Made by a program: the position numbers and the translations under genes
Shown: positions 7,401 to 13,398 of the stretch, piece after piece
How the letters are laid out: the number at the start of each line of letters is the position of its first letter
Numbering within the stretch: the stretch's first letter is position 1
Notes under the pieces: model-generated
What the model saw: only the letters and a program-made list of their open reading frames with translations
What the model was told of the DNA's origin: nothing
Database searches by the model: none
DNA from: an uncultured Eggerthellaceae bacterium
GTDB lineage: Bacteria; Actinomycetota; Coriobacteriia; Coriobacteriales; Eggerthellaceae
DNA length: 15,133 nucleotides
Assembly (NCBI GenBank): GCA_934645125.1
Contig: CAKUDT010000009.1
Span: forward strand, 1 to 15,133
Reading direction: 5' to 3'

Positions 7401-8319
7401 CGTCTTCGACAACTGGACGGGCGTCGATACCGTGGTGCAGTATGCCAGCGGCATGACGGAGGCCTCGAATCCCACCACCATTGTGATGCGTGGCGCGGCA
7501 AACATGCGTGCCGATTCGAAACCTATTGATTATTTCGTTTCGTTTAATCCGAACGCGCCCGATGCCTTGGGCGAAATGGCGGACCAGAAGTTTTACTACG
7601 GCTTTGAGGGTAGTCTGTCCGCCAACGCTTTTGCCCGTACCGGTTACGTTTTTGCTGGTTGGAATACTGCTGCCGATGGATCGGGCGAAGGCTTTGCCGA
7701 TCAGCAAAAAGTGACAAGCTTGCTGGATGCGCCGGGAACGCTTGCTTTGTACGCTCAGTGGGATCCTATCAAATATTTCGTGCATTTTGATGGCAACCTG
7801 GCGGGTGGACCTGCCATGCAATCGCTCGAAATAGCTTATGACCAGGCGTTTACTTTGCCGCCTTGCCAATATGTTTTCGAAAACGAAGGGCTTGAGAATT
7901 CGAAATTCCTGGGGTGGAATACCGAGCGCGACGGTTCGGGCGAAGGTTTCGCCGATGAGGCGAGCGTAGTAAACCTTTGCAGCGAAGCGGGGGATTCGAT
8001 AACGCTCTATGCGCAATGGGAAGATCCCGAGCCGGCACCGGCACCCGACCCGGGCCCCGGGCCTGAGCCATCGCCCGAGCCCGACCCTGGTCCCGATCCC
8101 GACCCGGGCTCGACACCTGACCCCAAGCCGGCACCTTCCGGAGGCACCGATGCATCGGGTAGCACGAGTGGCGGCGACTCGGCGGACGGCAGCGGCGCTG
8201 GTGCGGGCTCCGTGCCAGCTACGGGCGACATTGCGGGCAAAGGTGCAGCGGTCGCTATGGGAATGATGTTGCTTGCGCTCATTTCGGCTGCGGCATATCG
8301 CGTTCGCAACGCCAAATAA
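4402..8319 (+). CDS. Sortase-anchored surface protein: beta-solenoid plus InlB-type repeats
   Basis: A 1305-residue exported protein. Residues 1-49 are a signal peptide (hydrophobic core about 26-41, likely cleavage after AYA at 47-49). Residues about 50-160 are a beta-rich entry domain. Residues about 200-475 hold repeated units of the form ISGG-x-(V/I)-x-A-x-GG followed by (A/C)GIG(G/S)G, as in Gly-rich right-handed beta-solenoids of gut surface proteins. Four InlB/Flg_new-like repeats follow (about 684-772, 774-863, 1042-1121, 1123-1207), each with a Y-x-V-x-F-x start and ending in LYAQW or LRALW. A less clear region lies at 864-1041. Residues 1208-1245 are a Pro/Asp/Glu stalk and 1246-1270 are Gly/Ser-rich. 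The protein ends with VPATGD (1271-1276), a hydrophobic helix and RVRNAK, a sorting signal. A role in host or glycan adhesion is inference. No catalytic motif was recognised. Confidence 0.9.
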   Translation: MATITASAQHRPSLRDHAPAVLFARGAVLLALFLMCLLASFATPSQAYAEDVTTIDISGKGANTTIQITEPGAYRLTGSSSKVWVDVKVGNVDLYLADGLNMTPGISANTGASCPSIKIEEAGGTVNIISEAGANAYLSSYLSAPAIQKEGNKTKLVFKTANPSNPGTITAKAPDPSCSAGIGSCLYVIDTSKASTGNMVFESGKVIAYGGTNAAGIGGGSGKDHTTGITIKGTAEVEAHGGGGGAGIGSGFHGAFNSIRIQGGTVRAYGGTGNYSGAGIGSGYDELSLTHGTITITDGDVYAEGGRAGAGIGGSYRAIVDGVVISGGTIKAVGGKYGCGIGSGGGSTDKHYCKSIKISGGDITAFGGDTNNPAAIGNSGNSPGRQNITISGGIVRAYAQTDHAHAIGGGGTNGPGSQAYVTVDIIGGTVIAKGGSKASAFGCNGNGYGTKKDKYFKATITGGSILVAPDGSVSNLGTFQVTPTNAAGNKLSPATAVMGELMNVRLDLSGASAVVDGLTSGYGMNGVVAVSLDSEFSAGNQEVLFCPWLPSGTTLHRVTARVNGVDVPYTGSVAPGERKMFFPSTKLKLDANGEGTNGQAIALYGQGLESFENAVTPGRVLEFYTAETRRTSAVVLQPNGKLASNVVVHGVQLTDENGNWVYAGGADRTGAGSFYTLYAQTRPISFTIHYDANVPASTSATPTGSVPADVPAEAGNLTEIGAGCTLALPGFQISSWNTEADGSGTSYEHLDWAPISADTDGATVTLYAQWEPRPYTVHFDGAGADSGSMDDLQLEIGATAQLPANTFAKDGYAFVGWAPQASVGGVIADQAWVTNLCAKNDDGSIALDSEGSPIGLTLRALWAKAADAEHDATIAVTLDGQAMSGMVDRLTLVSEGTSFAPFEQRATTERKPYYALKVTGLMPAGTYDLFFDGKDTGKDVSLGDGAEVVLLNFYTLETAFDGNLGGVDVVPAWPAMIDAQQAYLEGTEVSLQVRERLSAYVFDNWTGVDTVVQYASGMTEASNPTTIVMRGAANMRADSKPIDYFVSFNPNAPDALGEMADQKFYYGFEGSLSANAFARTGYVFAGWNTAADGSGEGFADQQKVTSLLDAPGTLALYAQWDPIKYFVHFDGNLAGGPAMQSLEIAYDQAFTLPPCQYVFENEGLENSKFLGWNTERDGSGEGFADEASVVNLCSEAGDSITLYAQWEDPEPAPAPDPGPGPEPSPEPDPGPDPDPGSTPDPKPAPSGGTDASGSTSGGDSADGSGAGAGSVPATGDIAGKGAAVAMGMMLLALISAAAYRVRNAK
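4999..5826 (+). repeat. Coding repeats of the Gly-rich beta-solenoid
   Basis: Residues about 200-475 of the surface protein repeat every roughly 30-45 residues with the consensus beta-strand, (I/V)SGG, strand, A-x-GG, AGIG(G/S)G. Clear copies have GIG or related turns at about 216, 247, 279, 311, 340, 375, 407 and 441. The last ones decay to AAIGNSG, HAIGGGG and SAFGCNG. The repeats have diverged at DNA level, so they are an old structural array and not a recent tandem expansion. Confidence 0.65.
6451..8022 (+). repeat. Four InlB/Flg_new-type repeats in the surface protein
   Basis: Two pairs of modules of 80-90 residues, separated by a unique block of about 180 residues. The shared core is Y-x-V-x-F(D/N), a hydrophobic strand, GY-x-F-x-GW(N/A), then for most copies (A/R)DGSG and (L/T)LYAQW. 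Copies 3 and 4 are closest to each other (GWNTAADGSGEGFAD versus GWNTERDGSGEGFAD), which suggests a more recent duplication. In other surface proteins such modules form ubiquitin-like stalks and adhesive surfaces. Confidence 0.75.
8212..8316 (+). other. C-terminal cell-wall sorting signal (VPATGD)
   Basis: VPATGD, a variant of LPxTG with Val in the first position, is followed by a hydrophobic helix (about residues 1280-1298) and a basic tail RVRNAK. This is the three-part signal used by sortases to link a protein to peptidoglycan. No sortase gene is in the window. Confidence 0.8.
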
Positions 8320-8425
8320 ATCAAGACTTACGTTCCTATGCCGAATGGCGTAGCGTTGGCTAAGAAGGGCGATTGGCGCGTTACGCAGCGCTGGTGCGGC
8401 GTAAGCTGAAAGGCGCTCCTTATGG

Positions 8426-8454
8426 ATTGGGCTGGGGAAATACCCCAGCCCAAT
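8426..8454. terminator. 12-bp hairpin terminator after the surface-protein gene
   Basis: A perfect stem ATTGGGCTGGGG/CCCCAGCCCAAT (8426-8437 with 8443-8454) has a 5-nt AAATA loop, 106 nt past the surface-protein stop and 37 nt before the convergent xre stop. On the plus strand it is followed by TTTGC, a short U-tract. It probably serves both convergent genes. The rest of the 172-bp gap shows no gene. Confidence 0.6.
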
Positions 8455-8491
8455 TTGCATCTGCTTGGGTTAGATTAAGCGTCGATTGTTC

Positions 8492-8728
8492 TCATTCTTC
8501 AACCTCCACATGAGCGGTTTTAGGCACAATCACCATGCGGTAACCAAGAATTTGAAGATAACGTTCAACTTTTTGCGTCGATACGTTCTTGCCTGTTTCT
8601 AGTGCAGAGAGCGTGACGGGAGAAAAACCAAGCTGCTTTGCCATTTCAGTCTGAGTGATTCCTTTTTCGCGCCGCGCTTCCTGGAGAAAAGCGCCGACTC
8701 CTTCGAATGAGAAAGCATTTGTCCACAT
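8492..8728 (-). CDS. Orphan HipB-like XRE-family regulator
   Basis: A 78-residue protein that is nearly all one Cro/C1-type helix-turn-helix domain (residues about 12-63: LQEARREKGITQTEMAKQLG, then FSPVTLSALETGKN). It ends in LGYRMVIVP, the beta-strand that HipB-like antitoxins use for dimer formation. The ATG at 8728 has GAGG/GGCGG just upstream. No HipA-like or other toxin gene adjoins it; the next gene upstream on the same strand is the UvrA-like ATPase, 206 bp away. It therefore looks like a stand-alone repressor that acts on its own promoter, where several copies of an AT-rich palindrome lie. A relationship to the HipB at 12849-13184 by shared fold is clear, but sequence identity is low. 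Confidence 0.85.
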   Translation of the reverse strand: MWTNAFSFEGVGAFLQEARREKGITQTEMAKQLGFSPVTLSALETGKNVSTQKVERYLQILGYRMVIVPKTAHVEVEE

Positions 8729-8751
8729 GGCAGTTCCGCCTCTTCGATATT

Positions 8752-8837
8752 CAAAATACTTAATACTTTAATACTTGCGAATAATATACAAAATACTTAA
8801 TATTTTTGCAAGACTGAAAATATTAAGTATTTTGTAT
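8752..8837. promoter_or_regulatory. AT-rich palindromic operator cluster of the orphan xre gene
   Basis: The 14-mer CAAAATACTTAATA occurs at 8752-8765 and 8789-8802 in direct orientation and at 8821-8834 inverted. Two 17-bp palindromes AAAATA-N5-TATTTT (8790-8806 and 8817-8833) lie 27 bp apart centre to centre. Together they form a perfect 21-bp inverted repeat (8786-8806 with 8817-8837, 10-nt loop). TAATACTT is also repeated in tandem at 8761-8776. These are likely binding sites of the adjacent XRE protein. Confidence 0.6.
8783..8811 (-). promoter_or_regulatory. Sigma-70-type promoter of the orphan xre gene
   Basis: On the minus strand TTGCAA (plus 8806-8811) and TATATT (plus 8783-8788) are separated by exactly 17 bp, with the start expected near 8776 and a leader of about 48 nt. 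The palindrome at 8790-8806 fills the spacer, so a bound repressor would block RNA polymerase directly. Confidence 0.6.
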
Positions 8838-8895
8838 GCGAAAACAACCGGTATTGTTGCGAACTGGTTCGCGCATGGGGCGAAAAGACGCGTCG

Positions 8896-8933
8896 AAGCG
8901 GTTCGCGCTGGGAAGCAAGCGAACCGCTTTTTT
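8896..8933 (+). terminator. Intrinsic terminator facing the plus strand
   Basis: An 11-bp stem AAGCGGTTCGC/GCGAACCGCTT (8896-8906 with 8919-8929) with a 12-nt loop runs into six T residues (8928-8933). It works best on the plus strand, although the abutting gene (UvrA-like, stop at 8935) is on the minus strand. On the minus strand the stem is preceded by A residues and has no immediate U-tract. No plus-strand gene ends here, which leaves open what it terminates. Confidence 0.7.
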
Positions 8934-8934
8934 G

Positions 8935-11526
8935 CTAAAGCTTCAGGTAGCGACCGGTAATGCTTTCGGGGTTCGCGGCAATTTCCGTAGGAGTGCCACA
9001 CGCCACAATGCGTCCGCCCGCTTCTCCGCCTTGCGGCCCCATGTCAATCACGTAATCGGCGTTTGCAATGAAATCAAGGTCGTGCTCAATCACGATTACC
9101 GTTGCGCCTTGCTCCACAAGTCGTTGAAATACGCCAAGCAAGGTTTCTACATCGCGGGGATGCAGGCCGATAGTCGGCTCATCGAACACGAACACGGCAT
9201 CTTCTTGTCCGCGTCCCATTTCGCTTGCAAGCTTCAAGCGCTGCGCTTCGCCGCCGGAAAGGGCAGGGGTTGCCTCGCCCAGTGTAAGGTAGCCTAATCC
9301 CAGGTCATGCAGCGTTTGCAGCTTTTCGTGCGCTTTCTTGATGTCGGCAACGTGCGGCAGCGCTTCATCAACCGAGAGAGCAAGCAGCTGTGGCAGGCTC
9401 AGCGCGTGGTTTTCGGCCGCGCTGGACGCTTCAGGCGTTGCGGCGGCCTCGGGTCCTTCGCTTGCCCCGCGATCTGCCTCCTTCGTCCTTGTGACCGTTG
9501 CTTTTGCTGTGATCTTTTCGGTGCGTCGAATGTTATCGGCTGCAGCGCTGTAGCGCGACCCGCGGCAATTGGGGCAAGCAATGTCAACATCGGGTAAGAA
9601 TTGCACGTCAAGTGATATTTGCCCTGTTCCATCGCACGTGGAGCAACGCAAGCTTCCCGTGTTGTACGAAAAATCGCCCACCTTAAGCCCTGCCGCTTTC
9701 GCGGCATCGGTGTGCGCATATGCGCGACGCAGGTCATCGAGCACGCCACAATATGTTGCCACGGTTGAGCGAACGTTGATGCCAATGGGCGTTGCATCGA
9801 TGAGGTTTGCGCGTTGGATGCCTGCCGCATCAATCGACGTTACGTGTTTGGGCGGCGCTTCGCCTGCCGCCATTGCGGTAAGTGCGGGAATGAGCGTTTC
9901 CAGCACAAGGGTCGTTTTGCCCGAACCGGAAACGCCTGTTACCGCAATAAGGCGTCCTTTGGGAATGTCAAGGGCGAAGGGCTTTACCGTGTGCAAGCCG
10001 CTCGATTCCAGGCGAATATGTCCCAGAGCGAACATCTCTTCCGCCTGCGTCTGCGGACGGGCCGCTGCACGAGCTAATCCTGAAAGGTAGGGGCCAATAA
10101 TGGACTTATCATCTGCGGAAACTTCCTTTACTGCGCCTTGCGCCACCACGGTACCGCCGCCCGCACCCGCAGCGGGACCCATTTCCACCAGGTAATCGGC
10201 AGCACGTAGGATACGCGTGTCGTGATCGACCATCACCACGGAATTGCCATCGGCGATCAAATCACGCATGACGCCCAAAAGACCATCAACGTTGGCGGGA
10301 TGCAGGCCGATAGAGGGCTCGTCCATCACGTACAGCACGCCGGTGGTGCGGTTTCGTACCGAACGGGCAAGCTGCACGCGCTGGCGTTCCCCCGTGGAAA
10401 GCGTGGCGCCTGCGCGGTCAAGCGATAAGTAGCCCAGTCCCAGCTCCAGAAGGCGTTTGGCAGTGCCCTGGAACGATTCGCAAATGGATTTTGCCATAGG
10501 GCGCATTTCTCCGGGAAGGCTCTCGGGAACGCTGGCAACCCATAAAACTGCCTGGTCAAGCGTCATTTCCGTGGCTTGCGCCAAGTTGATTCCGCACACA
10601 AGCGGTCCACGGGCTGCATCGGAAAGACGCGTACCGCCGCAATCGGGGCAGGGGCCTTCCGTGAGAAATTTCGCTACACGGCGCAGACCTTTTTCGTCTT
10701 TCGCTTTCGCGAGCGCGTTTTCCACGGTATACACCGCGTTGTAATACGTGAAATCGAGTTCGGCAAAGTCATCGCCTTTTTTCGACTTATACAGAATGTG
10801 TCGTTTCTCGGCGGGGCCATTGAATACCATGTCGCGCTCTTCGGGCGTGAGCTGGCAAAATGGCACGTTTGTGCGCACGCCCATGGCACCGCAGACCTGT
10901 TTCATAAGGTCCCACATAAGCGAGCCCCACACCACCACAGCGCCTTCGTCGATGGTTTTGCTTTCATCGGGCACCAGTGCCGCACGATTCACCGTTCGAG
11001 CAACGCCCGTTCCGCTGCATGTAGGGCAGGCGCCTTCGCTGTTGAAAGCAAGCTGTTCGGCGCCTGGGCCAAAGAATTCCTGTCTGCAATGAGGGCAGGA
11101 AAGTGCCAGTTCAGCGGCAACATTCAGGCTAGGTGGCACGTGCTGGCCGCAGTGGGGACACACGTGGCTGCCCGCGCGCGAGAATAAAAGGCGCAGGCTA
11201 TTCAGAAGCTCGCTTGAAGTGCCAAACGTAGAACGCACGCCTGGAACCGCCGGACGCTGATGCAGCGCAAGTGCAGCGGGAACGTAGCGAACGTCATCGA
11301 CCGAAGCTTTGCCTGCCTGCGAAATGCGCCGCCGCGTGTACGTCGAAAGCGCTTCCAGATAACGGCGCGAGCCTTCGGCATAGAGAACGCCCAGCGCAAG
11401 CGAGCTTTTGCCTGAACCGGATACGCCGGCAACGCCCACAAGCTGGCCCAAGGGGATATCTACGTCGATGTTCTTCAGGTTGTGCACGCGCGCGCCGCGT
11501 ACTTCGATATGGTCAATATGTTGCAT
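8935..11526 (-). CDS. UvrA-like ABC ATPase lacking the UvrB-binding domain (UvrA2-type)
   Basis: An 863-residue tandem ABC ATPase. First cassette: Walker A GVSGSGKS (34-41), signature LSTGE (376-380, Thr in place of the usual Gly), Walker B VLYVMDEPSIGLHP (397-410). Second cassette: Walker A GVSGSGKT (531-538), signature LSGGE (756-760), Walker B VFVFDEPTIGLHP (778-790). Cys pairs of zinc modules lie at 123/126, 144/147, 167/170, 293/296, 628/631 and 651/654. Only about 40 residues separate the first Cys pair from the ACPTCSGTG motif, where canonical UvrA (about 940 residues) has its UvrB-interaction domain. It is therefore a short paralogue of the UvrA2/DrrC sort, linked in other bacteria to tolerance of DNA-binding drugs. 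A low-complexity Ala/Glu/Thr insert lies at about 664-707. AAAGGA precedes the ATG, and hipA ends 33 bp upstream, so co-transcription is likely. Its substrate or lesion is unknown. Confidence 0.9.
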   Translation of the reverse strand: MQHIDHIEVRGARVHNLKNIDVDIPLGQLVGVAGVSGSGKSSLALGVLYAEGSRRYLEALSTYTRRRISQAGKASVDDVRYVPAALALHQRPAVPGVRSTFGTSSELLNSLRLLFSRAGSHVCPHCGQHVPPSLNVAAELALSCPHCRQEFFGPGAEQLAFNSEGACPTCSGTGVARTVNRAALVPDESKTIDEGAVVVWGSLMWDLMKQVCGAMGVRTNVPFCQLTPEERDMVFNGPAEKRHILYKSKKGDDFAELDFTYYNAVYTVENALAKAKDEKGLRRVAKFLTEGPCPDCGGTRLSDAARGPLVCGINLAQATEMTLDQAVLWVASVPESLPGEMRPMAKSICESFQGTAKRLLELGLGYLSLDRAGATLSTGERQRVQLARSVRNRTTGVLYVMDEPSIGLHPANVDGLLGVMRDLIADGNSVVMVDHDTRILRAADYLVEMGPAAGAGGGTVVAQGAVKEVSADDKSIIGPYLSGLARAAARPQTQAEEMFALGHIRLESSGLHTVKPFALDIPKGRLIAVTGVSGSGKTTLVLETLIPALTAMAAGEAPPKHVTSIDAAGIQRANLIDATPIGINVRSTVATYCGVLDDLRRAYAHTDAAKAAGLKVGDFSYNTGSLRCSTCDGTGQISLDVQFLPDVDIACPNCRGSRYSAAADNIRRTEKITAKATVTRTKEADRGASEGPEAAATPEASSAAENHALSLPQLLALSVDEALPHVADIKKAHEKLQTLHDLGLGYLTLGEATPALSGGEAQRLKLASEMGRGQEDAVFVFDEPTIGLHPRDVETLLGVFQRLVEQGATVIVIEHDLDFIANADYVIDMGPQGGEAGGRIVACGTPTEIAANPESITGRYLKL

Positions 11527-11559
11527 GATTTCCTTTTGTCTGGAGTTTGCTCCTGAACA

Positions 11560-12852
11560 CTATAAACGTTCTTTTGTTTTTGCGCATAGACGCACGATGG
11601 GTTCCTCTAGATGCGCCCTTAAATCTTTTGCCGACTTTGCCGCGTTGGTTTTGTTAAGGGAATCAAAGACATCAGCGAGTTTTTCGGGAATGATTTCTGC
11701 GTAATAGGTCATTAATTTTACGCACCCATCAGCGGTAATGCCGATTTTATTCAATTCGCATTGCTCTGTCATTTTTAGCAGATGCTTGGAGGAAAGATGC
11801 CCAACGCGGTTTTCTCCTCCTATTGACATGGCGAGTTTTGGAGGTTTGTTTTTCCATTGGTTCTGTTCGAGATAGGGCGCAATTGACGCGACATCGTACA
11901 TGGGCGCTAAACGATGCGCGCCATCAGCGGCCAGCAGTAGAGAATAATTTTTAGCATGAGCGTCGGTCGCGGCAAAAAGATAGTTAAAGAATAACATTTG
12001 AAGAAAACTTGCCACATTGGTTTGCGCCGCAGAACCCGTGGATGTTAGGAACTTTAAAATATCGGCAGCACCGGGTCCGCCGTACATGGTGTATTTATTG
12101 TCAGGCAGACATCCGAGTGCTTGGCAAAAATCTTCCTGATGAAGGCGAGTAACATTCTTATCCAAAACGACTCTGTCGTAGCGCTCGATTACAATGGCTG
12201 GCTCGGTTCCTCTTTCGCCTTCGAACTCACAATATTCGGTTTTTGCTACATTTATGCCGCATTTACGTGCAACTTGCATGCAGACGTATTCGTTCAATGC
12301 CTGGTGAGAAAGCCCATGAACACCGCTTTTAAGGATATGCGTGGTTGCTGCAGCTCCCTCGCAAGCGAACCATAAATTGTCCTGCCTTCTTAACGCAAAT
12401 TTATTTTGTTGGCCGCCTAAGCTCCAGTGTTCGTTTGTTGCTATCCATCCCGAATTGTTGTTTCGTAATTGCGAGAGCCTGTATGCTATATCCGATTCAT
12501 TGACAGGAACAAGGCGTTCTTCGCGCGGCGCTTTTTCGCTTTGCCTGCTAAACTGCACCGCGCCAGGACAATCGAGTCCAATAATCCCGAGCAGGGCAAA
12601 CGGATTGTTGTAGGAGATGTTCGCTTCAGCGGCGACACGCTTTCGGGTCGCAATGTCTTCTGGCAAAAGGCCCCATAGATAGGGAAGGATCGTCTTATCG
12701 CGGTATTCTCGCGTTGAAAGCGGCATGGACGATGAAAGAGGAACTCCGCGATACTCCCTGAGATATCGATATGAAAGAGCGCCCGAGTCTTCCTGGGAAA
12801 GCACGCCTGCGCGCGCTCCGGCGATAAATACGTCTAGCTGTGCTTTCGTCAT
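11560..12852 (-). CDS. hipA: HipA-family Ser/Thr protein kinase toxin
   Basis: A 430-residue protein of full HipA length. The N-terminal HipA coupling domain covers about residues 1-100. The glycine-rich ATP loop SLGGQQNKFAL begins at S144, which aligns by spacing with the autophosphorylated serine of E. coli HipA, and K151 is the ATP-binding lysine. The catalytic loop is ATDAHAKN (D297, K301, N302), and the metal-binding aspartate is D320 in APMYDVASI. All kinase residues are intact. Family knowledge: HipA phosphorylates aminoacyl-tRNA synthetases, mostly GltX, and induces dormancy. The target here is not known. ATG at 12852 overlaps the hipB stop as ATGA, the classic coupled hipBA arrangement; upstream in-frame extension to 12984 reads through hipB out of frame and is rejected. 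The UvrA-like gene follows after 33 bp. Confidence 0.92.
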   Translation of the reverse strand: MTKAQLDVFIAGARAGVLSQEDSGALSYRYLREYRGVPLSSSMPLSTREYRDKTILPYLWGLLPEDIATRKRVAAEANISYNNPFALLGIIGLDCPGAVQFSRQSEKAPREERLVPVNESDIAYRLSQLRNNNSGWIATNEHWSLGGQQNKFALRRQDNLWFACEGAAATTHILKSGVHGLSHQALNEYVCMQVARKCGINVAKTEYCEFEGERGTEPAIVIERYDRVVLDKNVTRLHQEDFCQALGCLPDNKYTMYGGPGAADILKFLTSTGSAAQTNVASFLQMLFFNYLFAATDAHAKNYSLLLAADGAHRLAPMYDVASIAPYLEQNQWKNKPPKLAMSIGGENRVGHLSSKHLLKMTEQCELNKIGITADGCVKLMTYYAEIIPEKLADVFDSLNKTNAAKSAKDLRAHLEEPIVRLCAKTKERL

Positions 12853-13184
12853 TTGATTTTTCCCGTCAAAATTGCCAATGCATCGAAATCGTTGCTGTTG
12901 TTGTTTTGGGTGGAGTTGACTGGTTTGGTGCTCTTTGGCGGATTGCCCTTGGAGCGCCCTTCGCCGCCCTTCGGCGCATCGCAAGGCGTTATGGTCAAAT
13001 CAAGCCCCAGCACCTTGAGTACTGCGGTGAGCTTGTCCAGCTGGACGCCGGGGTTCTGTCCGAGTTCCAAGGACCAAAGGCAGCGCTTCGAGACGCCCGC
13101 CGCGTCGGCAACCTGCGCCTGCGTTAACCCGAGCTGCGCGCGCCGGTCTTTTATTGCGTATCCGATGTCAAGTGCATCAATCAT
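12849..13184 (-). CDS. hipB: HipB-like antitoxin / XRE repressor
   Basis: A 111-residue protein. Residues about 8-63 form an XRE helix-turn-helix (IKDRRAQLGLTQAQVADAAG, then VSKRCLWSLELGQN), followed by the LGLDLTITP strand typical of HipB. A 44-residue polar tail, Gly/Lys/Pro-rich then Asn-rich (STQNNNSND), ends in a short hydrophobic stretch DALAILTGKIK. It is longer than E. coli HipB (88 residues) and may contact HipA. AAGGA lies 9 nt before the ATG. Its TGA overlaps the hipA ATG by ATGA, giving translational coupling. Three palindromes at its promoter make autorepression very likely. Confidence 0.9.
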   Translation of the reverse strand: MIDALDIGYAIKDRRAQLGLTQAQVADAAGVSKRCLWSLELGQNPGVQLDKLTAVLKVLGLDLTITPCDAPKGGEGRSKGNPPKSTKPVNSTQNNNSNDFDALAILTGKIK

Positions 13185-13224
13185 CAGGGAGCATCCTTCG
13201 CTTTTTCGTGCGCTTGCGATAAAA

Positions 13225-13294
13225 GTCGTAATATTCTGCGAAGATAATAAGTCGCAATATTCTGCGAGTCAAGCAATTCGCAAAATATTGCGAC
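13225..13294. promoter_or_regulatory. Three evenly spaced HipB operators
   Basis: Three palindromes of the form TCGCA-N6-TGCGA lie at 13226-13241 (one mismatch, TCGTA), 13252-13267 (perfect) and 13278-13293 (perfect). Within 18-bp conserved units they start at 13225, 13251 and 13277, exactly 26 bp apart. The third unit matches the others best when inverted. The first covers the expected transcription start, the second fills the -35/-10 spacer and the third lies just upstream of -35. Confidence 0.75.
13244..13272 (-). promoter_or_regulatory. Sigma-70-type promoter of hipBA
   Basis: On the minus strand TTGACT (plus 13267-13272) and TATTAT (plus 13244-13249) are separated by exactly 17 bp, a near-consensus promoter with a start expected near 13237 and a leader of about 50 nt. 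The central operator occupies the whole spacer. Confidence 0.7.
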
Positions 13295-13339
13295 AAAGGT
13301 ACGCTAATGGGGAATGCTGAGCTGTTCGTGCTTGAAAAA

Positions 13340-13396
13340 GAAGGCGCTGGCGCGCTTGTTGGCTTAGGGAAGGAAGGCGCCCGCGTGCTTGTCGGC
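13340..13396. repeat. Imperfect 24-bp direct repeat
   Basis: 13340-13363 and 13373-13396 match at 20 of 24 positions, with a period of 33 bp. Read on the plus strand, two of the four differences are silent (GCT/GCC, GTT/GTC), giving KEGAGALVG and KEGARVLVG. This lies between the hipB promoter and the end of the regulator remnant. A coding role is unproven. Confidence 0.4.
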
Positions 13397-13398
13397 CG

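Noticed and set aside
7186..8460. 424-codon minus-strand open frame
   Set aside because: It is antisense to the InlB repeats and Pro-rich stalk. Its repeats mirror the real ones, and no family features were seen.
8492..8728. Orphan XRE considered as the antitoxin of an adjacent toxin
   Set aside because: No toxin-sized frame adjoins it. Neighbours are the convergent surface-protein gene and the UvrA-like ATPase.
8752..8837. AT-rich iterated repeats considered as a replication origin or iterons
   Set aside because: There is no replication initiator gene or DnaA boxes nearby. The repeats fit the promoter of the adjacent XRE gene precisely.
12853..12984. N-terminal extension of HipA by 44 residues
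   Set aside because: The extension is hipB read in another frame. The ATG at 12852 in the ATGA overlap gives a standard HipA N-terminus.
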